Assembly (NCBI GenBank): GCA_026874595.1
Contig: CM049317.1
Span: 18,623,882 to 18,687,881, forward strand
DNA: 64,000 bases
Origin: Sipunculus nudus
Taxonomy: Eukaryota; Annelida; Sipuncula; Golfingiida; Sipunculidae
Reading direction: 5' to 3'
Shown: one piece after another, positions 22,996-34,619 of the stretch
Numbering within the stretch: the first letter of the stretch is position 1
Layout: every line of letters begins with the position of its first letter
The notes under the pieces: generated by a model
What the model was told of the DNA's origin: nothing
The model's database searches: none
What the model saw: only the letters and a program-made list of their open reading frames with translations
Translations under genes and position numbers: made by a program

Positions 22996-25614
22996 GTCCT
23001 TAGCCAGTTCCTGCTGACAGTAAGAACAGGAAATGCTATTTTTGGCCTTACCTTGAATATTTAATAACTACTGCTTGTGATAGCTTGATCATTCCAATCT
23101 CTTTATTTGAGAAACCTGAAATCAATTATGATTTGTGAATTAAAATCAACTAATCATCTACTGTTTCCATAGAGTTCTGATTTCTGGCTATCTTTGAGTA
23201 TATATATGAATGAACTGTATGTAATTACTGTTAAGAAAAGTTCTTTTTATTTTTTCTGTGACAGAAGTATGTGCTTGTTCATAAAAAAACTTGAGCACAT
23301 ACGGTACATCCGCCAAGTTGACAAACCAACAAACTTTTAACCTAAGGTGGTTAGTTGCATATGTGTTGCAGTTCAAAGGTCACAAGTTGCTAAATGCAAT
23401 TTGCTAAACTCTGTTTCATCTGACTTGCCACCAGATGTCCTTTGTGTGTATGTTTTAATTATTTTGACAGGACCCCTCACATGTTATAAACTCATGGATA
23501 CAAACAAAACAAACGGTTTGTGTGTGGTGCAGTTGGGGTTTTCTGGCCTATTTTGTAAAAAGGTCATGGGATAATATTTGGTAATAATCACCACATAACA
23601 AAAAAAGGCCCCTGTAAAATTATAAATCAATTATTTATATCTGTAATCCAAAGTTCAGGGATACTATTATTTACTGTTCAAGTAATTAGTCTCTGTTACA
23701 CAGATATAAGTGAGTAGACAAAACCTTTTCTGTTTGTGGGAATGCTCTTTCATTTGAGGGTGAAGTTGGCCTGGAATCAGTCCATATTGGTATACTGGTA
23801 GTCAGTATTTTAAAGGTTTGCTCATTAAAAACTAGCTGTTGGAATATATTTTAAGGATGTTCAACCTAGTCCTTAGCCAGTTCCTGCTGACAGTAAGAAC
23901 AGGAAATGCTATTTTTGGCCTTACCTTGAATATTTAATAACTACTGCTTGTGATAGCTTGATCATTCCAATCTCTTTATTTGAGAAACCTGAAATCAATT
24001 ATGATTTGTGAATTAAAATCAACTAATCATCTACTGTTTCCATAGAGTTCTGATTTCTGGCTATCTTTGAGTATATATATGAATGAACTGTATGTAATTA
24101 CTGTTAAGAAAAGTTCTTTTTATTTTTTCTGTGACAGAAGTATGTGCTTGTTCATAAAAAAACTTGAGCACATACGGTACATCCGCCAAGTTGACAAACC
24201 AACAAACTTTTAACCTAAGGTGGTTAGTTGCATATGTGTTGCAGTTCAAAGGTCACAAGTTGCTAAATGCAATTTGCTAAACTCTGTTTCATCTGACTTG
24301 CCACCAGATGTCCTTTGTGTGTATGTTTTAATTATTTTGACAGGACCCCTCACATGTTATAAACTCATGGATACAAACAAAACAAACGGTTTGTGTGTGG
24401 TGCAGTTGGGGTTTTCTGGCCTATTTTGTAAAAAGGTCATGGGATAATATTTGGTAATAATCACCACATAACAAAAAAAGGCCCCTGTAAAATTATAAAT
24501 CAATTATTTATATCTGTAATCCAAAGTTCAGGGATACTATTATTTACTGTTCAAGTAATTAGTCTCTGTTACACAGATATAAGTGAGTAGACAAAACCTT
24601 TTCTGTTTGTGGGAATGCTCTTTCATTTGAGGGTGAAGTTGGCCTGGAATCAGTCCATATTGGTATACTGGTAGTCAGTATTTTAAAGGTTTGCTCATTA
24701 AAAACTAGCTGTTGGAATATATTTTAAGGATGTTCAACCTAGTCCTTAGCCAGTTCCTGCTGACAGTAAGAACAGGAAATGCTATTTTTGGCCTTACCTT
24801 GAATATTTAATAACTACTGCTTGTGATAGCTTGATCATTCCAATCTCTTTATTTGAGAAACCTGAAATCAATTATGATTTGTGAATTAAAATCAACTAAT
24901 CATCTACTGTTTCCATAGAGTTCTGATTTCTGGCTATCTTTGAGTATATATATGAATGAACTGTATGTAATTACTGTTAAGAAAAGTTCTTTTTATTTTT
25001 TCTGTGACAGAAGTATGTGCTTGTTCATAAAAAAACTTGAGCACATACGGTACATCCGCCAAGTTGACAAACCAACAAACTTTTAACCTAAGGTGGTTAG
25101 TTGCATATGTGTTGCAGTTCAAAGGTCACAAGTTGCTAAATGCAATTTGCTAAACTCTGTTTCATCTGACTTGCCACCAGATGTCCTTTGTGTGTATGTT
25201 TTAATTATTTTGACAGGACCCCTCACATGTTATAAACTCATGGATACAAACAAAACAAACGGTTTGTGTGTGGTGCAGTTGGGGTTTTCTGGCCTATTTT
25301 GTAAAAAGGTCATGGGATAATATTTGGTAATAATCACCACATAACAAAAAAAGGCCCCTGTAAAATTATAAATCAATTATTTATATCTGTAATCCAAAGT
25401 TCAGGGATACTATTATTTACTGTTCAAGTAATTAGTCTCTGTTACACAGATATAAGTGAGTAGACAAAACCTTTTCTGTTTGTGGGAATGCTCTTTCATT
25501 TGAGGGTGAAGTTGGCCTGGAATCAGTCCATATTGGTATACTGGTAGTCAGTATTTTAAAGGTTTGCTCATTAAAAACTAGCTGTTGGAATATATTTTAA
25601 GGATGTTCAACCTA
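22996..25614. repeat. Three identical-looking 873-bp tandem copies
   Basis: Copies start with GTCCTTAGCCAGTTCCTGC at 22996, 23869 and 24742 (spacing 873 and 873) and end TTCAACCTA. All landmark words and all small translated frames (for example at 23188, 24061 and 24934) are the same in the three copies. The junction is AACCTA|GTCCTTAG; after the third copy the sequence changes to GGGATTCACATAG. No credible gene lies in the unit: frames of 62 and 75 codons repeat unchanged only because the DNA does. It is either a very recent tandem amplification or an assembly artefact. Confidence 0.95.
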
Positions 25615-26378
25615 GGGATTCACATAGAAATTTGACAATATATTTGTTATAAATTAATGAATAAATTAACTTAAAAAAAAGTAAGCTGAATTTAGGAATT
25701 TACTTGCATGAAATTATTAACCCAAACAGTGTACAGTAGAACGCCTGTATTACGGTCACCATAGGGACTAGAAGAAAGTGGCCTTAATACAGGAGTGGCT
25801 GATATACAGGACTTGACCAGGATAGGGGGGTTAAAATGTAACATGAAACCAAGTTCAAATTTTTTTTACGTTCAACAAAATAAACGTTTATACCTTTTCT
25901 TTGAGAGCACGTTCATGTCTATTCTTGGTGATTGGGACAGAGTATGCGTAACATTTTATACATGTGACAATATTTATTTTGCATTCATAATTATTCATGT
26001 ATGAGTAAATTTGCGATGTTTGCCGCACTGTTTTCGTTTGATGTACGTGTTCACAAGGATATTAAAGAAAGTTTGAAGATGCACAGTTAGCCTAACTTTT
26101 TTTCTGATGACATAATCTTTGGGACCCGCTGGTTGTCATTCGTTAATTAAATGACAAGCACTATGATTAAGATCCGGCACGCACGACTGATTCCCAAACA
26201 TACACGCAGGTTGGAACATATGCCTTACAATTGTGCTTACTAATGAGGCTACGTTTCAAACAACTTAGTCACAGGCGAGTGGTTACCTTTATCCAGGCAC
26301 TCATTGACAGACAGGAATATGTGAGAGCGGACACTCGGTGTAATGATATTGAGGTCAGAAGTGGCCGCTCGATTTTTA

Positions 26379-28307
26379 GCTCAGCTGACTATAAGTCATC
26401 TGAGCTATAGTCGTGGTCCATTGTCCGTCGTCCGTCCGTCTGTCCGTCCGTCCGTCCGTCCGTCCGTCCGTCCGTCCGTCCGTCCGTAGATGTGGCACGT
26501 TTTGAAACCGTAAGACCTAGGAATCCAAAATTCAGCATAATGTTAGATGTCCCCAAGATCTCCTACCAAGCCGAAAACTGGGTCTTTGCGACTTCGTTCC
26601 TTTGAGAAATTTAGGAAAAACCTCAATTTTTTATTTAAATCCTATTTTCACACTTCAGGACTGCCTAATTTCAAAACCACTCATCTGTTTTTCCTCATAT
26701 TAACCATAATTATTCTTCTATATAGTTCCTATGTACATGCCAAAAATTAAGTCTGTTAAGTATAAATTCTTTAAGTTATGGGCCCAAACATAATGGACTT
26801 TGTAAAAAATCAGGAAAAATATTTACTCACTTAACATGAAAAATTTTGAAACTAGAGTCTATTTTCCCAAGTATATAACTATGTTTAATTAAGATTCAAT
26901 TGTTTACCCAAAATTAGATCTGAATTTTGTAAATTTTTTAAGTAATTAGCATAAAAATAAAATCAGTACCTTAAATTTTGCCCAACTTTGACCATGGCAC
27001 GTTTTTTTCCTGTAAGTACCATTGATTTAATTTTCACAGCATGTAAACATAAATATTTAATTTGTTTAAATCTGAAATTTGGAAGTAAAAGCTTGAAAAT
27101 TAAGCTAGTTATTGATTTTTTTCTTGAGGCTCTATTGTAGTCATTTGCTTTGATTACAGATTACAGATGCAGGGTCCCACTCCAGGTCACTGGAAGTCAG
27201 CTATGCCAGGGTTTCTGATTTGTTACAGTCACTGGGGGAGATCCCCTGCTGTGACAGGTGTACAGTTATTCTGATATCACCACCCCATTCCCCCCCCCCC
27301 CCCCCCCCCCGCAAACCCAACCCACCAAATGTTATGCAGTATTGTTATTGTTTTCACTGTATCTCCTTAATTGTAATGCTGTTTCCACTCTGATATGCAA
27401 AAACTTTCCTTAAAAAAGTAATTCAAGGTATAATCCAGAAGATGCAATGTTGTGTAATGTAACATTTTTAAAGAAATCATTTTTCTTTTAAATGATTTTA
27501 CCAATCATAATGGAACCCATCAGTATGCTTAAATTATGATAAAATATGAAGCACATTATGGATAAATAAAGACACAATTCAAAATTGTGAAATCTAAATC
27601 AAGTATTTTTTTTTAGCCATTTATTGTTTTGCAGATTTAAAAGATATATTTTTGTGGTAAAAAATAAATAAACATTTGTATGCATGATGTGGTGTTATCT
27701 GACAAGATTGAGATTTATGATGATGCAATTGAGAATTATGAATCAACTTTTATATTCAGATATATATGTTATATTGAAAATGTATAGAAATATAAACTTA
27801 AATTAAAAAAAAATTGATGTGATAAAAAAATGAGGATTTGTTACAAACATTTGTTCATTATTTTCCTGCATCAGCAGAATTTGAGATCAGGCTTTGTTTG
27901 CCATGTTTTATGTTGTTAATTAGTTATATTTCAACTGTATACATTTCATAAAAAAAAACATATTTAATAATTTATATTATACAAAAAAAAGATTTGATTG
28001 AACAAATGTGTAAACTACTGAAATGTCAACAGTTAATCGAAAAGCCAACTAATGATCATGGTAATTGTACAGATCATTTGTTCACAAACTGCTCACATGC
28101 TTCAGTTTCAACATTAGGGAACACATGGTCAGGTCACAAAATATTATTTGCAACAATTTCTTGCTCATCAATACAAACCAATCATATAAACCAACCATGG
28201 CCTTTATTACCTCTTCCTCTTACACTTTATCTCCATTTGATATTATTTTAGATTTTTACCTTCAAGGTTAACGTCAGCTGAGCATAGTGACCCATAGGTC
28301 CCTTGTT
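26379..28307 (+). mobile_element. Helentron/HINE-like element, copy B, complete ends
   Basis: The 5' end GCTCAGCTGACTATAAG follows TTA. With the later GTCATCTGAGC it forms an 11-bp stem with one mismatch around a TATAA loop. A long (GTCC)n microsatellite follows (26425-26487). The interior is AT-rich and matches copies A and E. The 3' end has TCAGCTGAGC (inverted copy of the 5' GCTCAGCTGA), then GACCCATAGGTC and CCTTGTT, followed by TTA. Length 1929 bp. It lies inside the TA-flanked pogo-like element and is younger than it. A relic of an endonuclease reading frame sits near the 3' end. Confidence 0.75.
27994..28251 (+). pseudogene. Endonuclease/exonuclease/phosphatase (APE-type) domain fragment
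   Basis: An 85-codon open frame carries, at residues 14-30, LIEKPTNDHGNCTDHLF, and then WSGHKILFATIS. This order, 'Q-L-I-x-x-P-T-x-x-x-G-x-x-x-D-H-x-F-x-N' followed by 'W-S-D-H-K', is the C-terminal part of the EEP/APE-type endonuclease domain found in non-LTR retrotransposons and in the EN domain of Helentrons. The catalytic Asp of the SDH motif is Gly here (SGH), the N-terminal two thirds of the domain are missing, and there is no reverse transcriptase or helicase nearby. It is a dead relic inside Helentron-like copy B. Confidence 0.6.
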
Positions 28308-28528
28308 TTAGCCCATGTCATGGAGTCACTGCCCCTGATCGTAATTGAGGTGTTTCCTGGCCTGCGGGACCGAGAGACCTGGCCGTAATACGGAATAGAG
28401 GAGTGACTATAATAGACAACAAAATGATTATGACATATAACGGTCGAAAATTCGGGACCAGAAAATCTGACCGTTATAGACGTATTGACCATTATTGAGG
28501 CGTGGCCGTTAGCAGGCGTTCTACTGTA

Positions 28529-29048
28529 TTGCTAACAGTTATACACAATAAAATCCATATATACCCATGAGAGAGCAGCCTGTACTTAGCAATATTCAGA
28601 TCCCACTGATGAAAATCAAGATCAATTCTCTTATGCTCAATAACTTCAGGGTTTTTTTTCTAATGGATATAATAATTGCTAGGAACAATTTGCAAGTTAA
28701 TGTATGGTAAATAGCAAAAATGAAATCCTCGTGAAACACAGAAGATGTGAAAATTGTGAATATTTAACCTCGTGCAACTAAGGTATTTGGCCATTAGCCA
28801 CTTTTTCACATTAGTGAAAAACTGTATTTTAATTTTTGTTTTGAGAGAATATTATCTCCAGTGACAATGGACACCCACTTGTGGAAAAAGATTATAGGTG
28901 ACCGGTAGAACTTCAGCTGGTCAGCCAGCCTGTGGACAGCAGGACTAAAACTGCTGACTCACTGCCAGATATGGTACTGGTGTCCTGTATTGTTGTTTGT
29001 TGACCACTGAATGGTATGTATCCACGGTACACAGCATATATGTAAATA
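28529..29048 (+). other. Intron 2; nothing recognised
   Basis: AT-rich sequence with no clear repeat or coding signal. Confidence 0.4.
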
Positions 29049-29049
29049 T

Positions 29050-29245
29050 GTAAAAGAGGAAATGTGTAACAAAACACAGGTATATATGTTAATGAGAAAT
29101 TGTGTTACAAAACACAGGTTAATATGTTAATAGGAAAATTGTGGTACAAAAACACAGGGAAATATGTTAACATGAAATCTTGTTACAAGAGACAAGTAAA
29201 TATGTTAATGAGGCATTGGGGTACAAAACACAGGAATATTGTTTA
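29050..29245 (+). repeat. Intronic minisatellite, ~40-bp unit, ACACAGGTAAATATGTTAA type
   Basis: Five units with ACACAGGTATATATGTTAAT, AACACAGGTTAATATGTTAA, ACACAGGGAAATATGTTAAC, GACAAGTAAATATGTTAATG and AACACAGGAATATTG, each followed by GAGAAATTGTGTTACAAA or similar. The unit is the same family as the larger array downstream of exon 3 (37796-38465). A few stray units occur at 31460-31560. Confidence 0.8.
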
Positions 29246-29353
29246 CAATTAAATTTTACGGCTTTTAATGCCGTATTTTGCCTCTTCGGTGCCCCTTTAC
29301 TGTTGTCACCAGAACTGGCACTTTAGAGCTAGACACAGTCCCCCCCCCCCCAT

Positions 29354-29610
29354 AACAGGGGTGGTGTTGTAATGGTTAAGGTGCCAGGCTCATGATCTTG
29401 AGTTTGTGAGTTTGAATTCAGGTCAGACATCCACCGTGCCGAGACCCTTAGGCAAGGTCCCTCTGTCCACCCAGCAGTAGAAATGGGTACCAGTATATAC
29501 TGGGAAGGTAACCTGTGATGGACTAGCGTCCAATCCAGGAGGAGTTGAATTCCTCCTAAGTCCAGTCAGCCCTTAAATATCATAATCCTCTGAGACCCCA
29601 CTGTCACCTC
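29354..29610 (+). mobile_element. tRNA-derived SINE with a conserved central domain
   Basis: The head GTGGTGTTGTAATGGTTAAG then GTGCCAGGCTC is A-box like. GAGTTTGAATTCAGGTCAG, about 35 bp later, is B-box like. The body has AGACCCTTAGGCAAGGTCCC, then GGGTACCAGTATATACTGGG, AAGGTAACCTGTGATGGAC and TAGCGTCCAATCCAGGAGGA. The last words resemble central domains shared among SINEs of distant invertebrates and fish. The 3' end is not sharply defined. Confidence 0.7.
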
Positions 29611-29724
29611 TATGACTGAACCACTGGACCATTCCGGTCCCTTTTTGAGCCTTTTCCCTTTCTACCAGGTACAGTTTTCATTTGATCGGAGACTTATCAG
29701 ATTCTGTTCTTTTCTTCTCTCATC

Positions 29725-31225
29725 ATGCTGGAGCCTTGTCCCTGTCAGGTCCTCCCTGGACCGCCCGTATTTCACATCTTGGAGCCTTGTCCCTGTCAGG
29801 TCCTTTCTGGACCACAAGTATTTCACATCTTGGAGCCTTGTCCCTGTCAGGTCCTTTCTGGACCACCAGTATTTCACATCTTGGAGCCTTGTCCCTGTCA
29901 GGTCCTTTCTGGACCACAAGTATTTCACATCTTGGAGCCTTGTCCCTGTCAGGTCCTTTCTGGACCACAAGTATTTCACATCTTGGAGCCTTGTCCCTGT
30001 CAGGTCCTCCCTGGACCGCCCGTATTTCACATCTTGGAGCCTTGTCCCTGTCAGGTCCTTTCTGGACCACAAGTATTTCACATCTTGGAGCCTTGTCCCT
30101 GTCAGGTCCTTTCTGGACCACCAGTATTTCACATCTTGGAGCCTTGTCCCTGTCAGGTCCTTTCTGGACCACAAGTATTTCACATCTTGGAGCCTTGTCC
30201 CTGTCAGGTCCTTTCTGGACCACCAGTATTTCACATCTTGGAGCCTTGTCCCTGTCAGGTCCTTTCTGGACCACAAGTATTTCACATCTTGGAGCCTTGT
30301 CCCTGTCAGGTCCTTCCTGGACCGCCTGTATTTCACATCTTGGAGCCTTTTCCCTGTCAGGTCCTTTCTGGACCACAAGTATTTCTCATCTTGGAGCCTT
30401 GTCCCTGTCAGGTCCTTTCTGGACCACCAGTATTTCACATCTTGGAGCCTTGTCCCTGTCAGGTCCTTTCTGGACCACAAGTATTTCACATTTTGGAGCC
30501 TTGTCCCTGTCAGGTCCTTTCTGGACCACCAGTATTTCACATCTTGGAGCCTTGTCTCTGTCAGGTCCTTTCTGGACCACAAGTATTTCACATCTTGGAG
30601 CCTTGTCCCTGTCAGGTCCTTCCTGGACCGCCTGTATTTCACATCTTGGAGCCTTTTCCCTGTCAGGTCCTTCCTGGACAGCCCGTATTTCACATCTTGG
30701 AGCCTTGTCCCTGTCAGGTCCTTCCTGGACAGCCCGTATTTCACATCTTGGAGACTTTTCCCTGTCAGGTCCTTCCCGGACCGCCCGTATTTCACATCTT
30801 GGAGCCTTGTTCCTGTCAGGCTCTTCCTGGACAGCCCATATTTCACATCTTGGAGCCTTGTCCCTGTCAGGTCCTTCCTGGACTACCCATATTTCACATC
30901 TTGGAGCCTTGTCCCTGTCAGGTCCTTCCTGGACAGCCCGTATTTCACATCTTGGAGCCTTGTCCCTGTCAGGTCCTTCCTGGACTGCCCGTATTTCACA
31001 TCTTGGAGCCTTGTCCCTGTCAGGTCCTTCCTGGACTGCCCGTATTTCACATCTTGGAGCCTTGTCCCTGTCAGGTCCTTCCTGGACTACCCGTATTTCA
31101 CATCTTGGAGTGTTGTCCCTGTCAGGTCCTTCCTGGACCGCGCGTATTCCACATCTTGGAGCCTTGTCCCTGTCAGGTCCTTCCTGGACCGCCCGTATTA
31201 CACATCTTGGAGCCTTGTTTGTTTT
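29725..31225. repeat. 51-bp minisatellite, about 29 copies
   Basis: The unit is CTTGGAGCCTTGTCCCTGTC, AGGTCCTTTCTGGACCACAA, GTATTTCACAT, with spacing of exactly 51 bp (for example 29778 to 29829). Variants alternate in blocks: CCACAAG, CCACCAG, CCGCCCG and CCGCCTG early, and ACAGCCCG, ACTACCC and ACTGCCC later. Because 51 is a multiple of 3, every frame without a stop in one unit stays open. This explains overlapping frames of 570, 521 and 500 codons on the plus strand and 394, 296 and 217 on the minus strand. I do not annotate a gene; if one frame were real the protein would be a 17-residue repeat such as SWSLVPVRSFLDHKYFT. Confidence 0.95.
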
Positions 31226-33385
31226 GACCCTTTCAGGATCTCTGTAACATGTCTCCACCAAACAGCAGACTCCCAAGGGCCAGGTTCCATGCTGCCAGCA
31301 ACAGATGGGCCTACTCTTTCATAAAAAAATAACAGCATGGGGATTTTAACATGCTCATCCCCTGCTGAACATGGGACCACATCTTAACATCCTCATCTGA
31401 TTGGCAGCCCGTGTTCCATTCGCAGGTTGGCAACTGCAAATTCAAGATTGTTGTGCAACACACAGGTAAATATGTTACAAGAAACTGTGAAAAATACAGG
31501 TTAATGAAAGAGGAAAACTAGCCAGAAACATGGGGGATTTTAATAGGAAACACAGATAATGTCCATCTCACCAACATCATCTCACTACCAAAAGGAGCAC
31601 TATTGTCCTATAGTATTCTTTATTGACCATTGACTGGTATGGCTCCTGCCAAGATACAATGACAGAAGCATGCAGGGCTGGTTATTGTTGACCATCTTCA
31701 GGTAGAGTTTATATTGTTATATACTCGGCCTGGACCAATACACAGTACAATGTGTCAACAGTATATTTAAATATAGCGTAATTGTTTTTATATTTATTTA
31801 GTGCTTAAGACAGATTAAGGAAACATTTATTCTGATGATAGACTGATTGATTCAACTCTTGTAAATGAACTGTTTTCTTTTGCTGCAAAATGTCACTTTA
31901 ATGTAAAACATTTCATTGATCAAGGCTAATTGTAGAAATCATAACAGATACTCAGAGATTTACTCATAAGTCAAAACAGTTTCTGCCATAGGCTTAATCC
32001 TGGATTAGTCAAAGCCTTGTATATAGTTAGCCAGAAAGCCAGCCATCTTATTAATTATATATCATTATTATCATATAGTTTTCTTCATGTTTGATCATTA
32101 TGTCTGCAATGACATGGGATGACATGTCTGAATGTGATACATAAGAGCCGCATCAGAGTTCAGATTCAAGTTGTGACGTCACTGTATTCAAGTTCATAAT
32201 GCTGTTGCCTTCACACCTCACAAGAATAGATAATGAAACAACTCCTTCATTTAGTATGGTCTTGTCCAGGACTCAGACGGGCTTCACAAACACTCCCCCC
32301 CCCCCCCCCCCCCCCCCCCCCGTCAGGCCCGTCAGCGTCCAGTTCTGGACTATGGTTAGATCACACAGAGGTTAGCCAATCAAATGCCAATTAATGGATT
32401 TCTGGCCAGTGATGTTTCACCTAACATGTGCTTTCTTGGCCATTACTATTAAATGCTGGAGGTTGCTAGTTGAATGTCCGAGTTTCTGTTTGATGGTCTC
32501 AGCGTATCAATATACAGACATCTGATCATACTGATATGATATTTGATGCTTTATAGTATCATGATGTTTCAGTACACCAGTAAATTGACCTGACCATGCC
32601 CTCATGCTCCATTATTTTGAACTAATTATGCAAATGAGCTCAAAAAATGCTCATACACAGGTTTTCTATGTCTATATGGCTGTGATAGCTGTTTATAAGA
32701 CAATATATTTATTGGCTCTGTTGTATAATTTCATGCTGTATCTTTGTGACATTTGTTTCATTTTGTAGCATATAATATGGCTTCATCCATAGATAACAGA
32801 AAAAAAAACACATAGACAAAAGATAATTATGAACCACAGCAAAACTGATGAAAGTAATTATCCACAATAATGATTTTGTTGTAAACATTATCATGAATAC
32901 AGCAAAATTAAAAACTATATATATTGTATGATTACAGGATATTATAGATGTTTATGAGAAAACCTTATTTAAAATCCATTAAATGATCTGTTTATCTGAG
33001 TGTTGGGTCCCATGGAATGAATAGCATTTTAAACTTTTAGTTCAATGCATTGCAATGGACCCAAGACTGGAGTCCAATTTTTCAGGAACTCAGACATGGA
33101 TTTGAAGGTCCTGGACTCAGAATTGGACTTTAACTTAAAAATAATGACTCAAGAAATCACACCCGGTCCATTCAGAGTCTAGTAGGACTTTGTACCATTT
33201 TACCGGTATAAAGAACTACTAAGAGAAAATTACAAAAATATTTAGACCAGGCTTTATCTATGCATCAGAAGCTAAATGTAATTTACTTTTGAGTAATAAG
33301 CATTTGTAAACTAACATATTTCATTAAAATTCTCTTTAGATAAGGAAATATATATTGGACCTGGGCTTCAAATGACTTAGACTCA
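31226..33385 (+). other. Intron 2; poly(C) 27 at 32295-32321, otherwise nothing recognised
   Basis: AT-rich sequence. A few degenerate ACACAGGTAAATATG units lie at 31460-31560. A run of 27 C residues at 32295-32321 is the longest homopolymer in the window. No splice-bounded coding patch seen. Confidence 0.45.
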
Positions 33386-33785
33386 AAGAAGATGGACTTG
33401 AACTCATTCTAAATGACCCAGACTCAAGAAGGTGGACTTGAACTCATTCTAAATGACCCAGACTCAAAGAAGATGGACTTGAACTCATTCTAAATGACCC
33501 AGACTCAAAGAAGATGGACTTGAACTCATTCTAAATGACCCAGGCTCAAAAAAGGTGGACTTGAACTCATTCTAAATGACCCAGACTCAAAGAAGATGGA
33601 CTTGAATTCATTCTAAATGACCCAGACTCAAAGAAGATGGACTTGAACTCATTCCAAATGACCCAGACTCAAAGAAGATGGACTTGAACTCATTCTAAAT
33701 GACCCAGACTCAAAGAAGATGGACTTGAACTCATTCCAAATGACTCATACTCAAAGAAGATGGACTTGAAGTCAGACCTGAAGGA
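33386..33785. repeat. 41-bp tandem repeat, about 10 copies
   Basis: GATGGACTTGAACTCATTCT, AAATGACCCAGACTCAAAGA is the unit, beginning near 33391, 33431, 33472, 33513 and onward at 41-bp steps (one 40-bp step). Units are very similar; a few have CATTCC or GGTGGACTTG variants. The flanks contain loose versions of the motif (GACTTGAGTGC, GGACTTGGACTTGG at 33850-33890), so the array grew from a locally repetitive sequence. It is unrelated to the 41-bp array at 54140-58205. Confidence 0.9.
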
Positions 33786-34079
33786 TTCTACATTGTTTAA
33801 CTTATATATCTGTGGTTAGCTATGTACAGTAAATGAACAGGAAATCAAACAGACTTGAGTGCTCTTGACTGGACTTGGACTTGGATAGTGTAGACTTGAC
33901 TACATCAGTGTCCAATTAATGGTACTTGTATATGAGTATTATTCATTAAAATTTTTATTATATTATTTTTGAGTGTATTCAAATAAAGAAAAATAAACAA
34001 TTTATATGAATCAGTTAAGGAATGGCTTAAATATTGTCAGGAAGTTTGTTTGACATGAGCCAATTAAATAGATACTTGG

Positions 34080-34480
34080 CATTTAAAACAACTCTGTGTA
34101 TTTGTATCCCCAGACAAAGTTGGGGGAAACTATGTTTTCATACCGGTCCCGCCGCTGCATATAAATCTTGTTGGCGTGATAACTCAAAAAAAAAAAACCA
34201 AAAAAAACGGATCTTTACCAAACTTGGTACATTTATAGATATGGGTGAGAGGACGACACCTATTTAAAATAAGGTCATGACCTTCACTAGGAGAGTGTCC
34301 TTGACCTTGAATAGGTCCAAATTTGGGAAAAATCACACAAATTCTTAAATATCTCAAGAAATCTTGCATGGATTGATCCCAAAATCAAGTTGATCAAAGA
34401 TCATGGATAGGGTTGTCATGTTCCAGAAACTGGTGGCACCACCTATTATTCTTTACTTGTTTTCGTGCCTTTAAATACCT
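34080..34480 (+). repeat. Old dispersed repeat fragment
   Basis: Begins CCCCAGACAAAGTTGGGGG (a short hairpin), AACTATGTTTTCA. Continues with GGATCTTTACCAAACTTGG, AAGGTCATGACCTTCA, AGTGTCCTTGACCTTGAATA, ATCTTGCATGGATTGATC and the palindrome variant GGTGGCACCACCT at 34432-34444. The last parts correspond to 41290-41400 in copy D. No gene. Confidence 0.55.
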
Positions 34481-34619
34481 CTCCTATGAGAGTGACCTTT
34501 ACCTTAAATATGCCCATACTTATAAGAAACCATGGTGTCAGTCTTTGCATCTGAATTGAAGATGGGATCCTATTCTTCAAGGCTGGGAGGAGGGCGGGGG
34601 GGGGGGGGGGGTAATTGTC

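Larger units (their letters stand above)
25734..28526. mobile_element. pogo/Tc1-mariner-like non-autonomous element, TA-flanked, interrupted
   Basis: The left end CAGTAGAACGCCTGTATTAC at 25734 matches the reverse complement of the right end, CAGTAGAACGCCTGCTAACG, ending at 28526. TA lies immediately outside each end (25732-25733 and 28527-28528), as expected for Tc1/mariner/pogo insertions. Further inward, GGCCTTAATACAGGAGTGGC on the left echoes GGCCGTAATACGGAATAG on the right. No transposase is present. Without the Helentron-like copy B inserted at 26379-28307, the element would be about 860 bp. Confidence 0.8.

Noticed and set aside
23188-25320. 62- and 75-codon frames conserved three times
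   Set aside because: They are identical only because the 873-bp DNA unit is identical; no evidence of constraint on codons.
26425-26487. (GTCC)n as an independent microsatellite
   Set aside because: The GTCC tract occurs at the same place in every end-bearing copy of the family, so it belongs to the element.
29612-31324. 570-codon plus-strand open frame with a 17-residue repeat
   Set aside because: The 51-bp unit is a multiple of three, so several frames on both strands are equally open. There is no splice, promoter or codon signal that favours this frame, and the block lies in a presumed intron.
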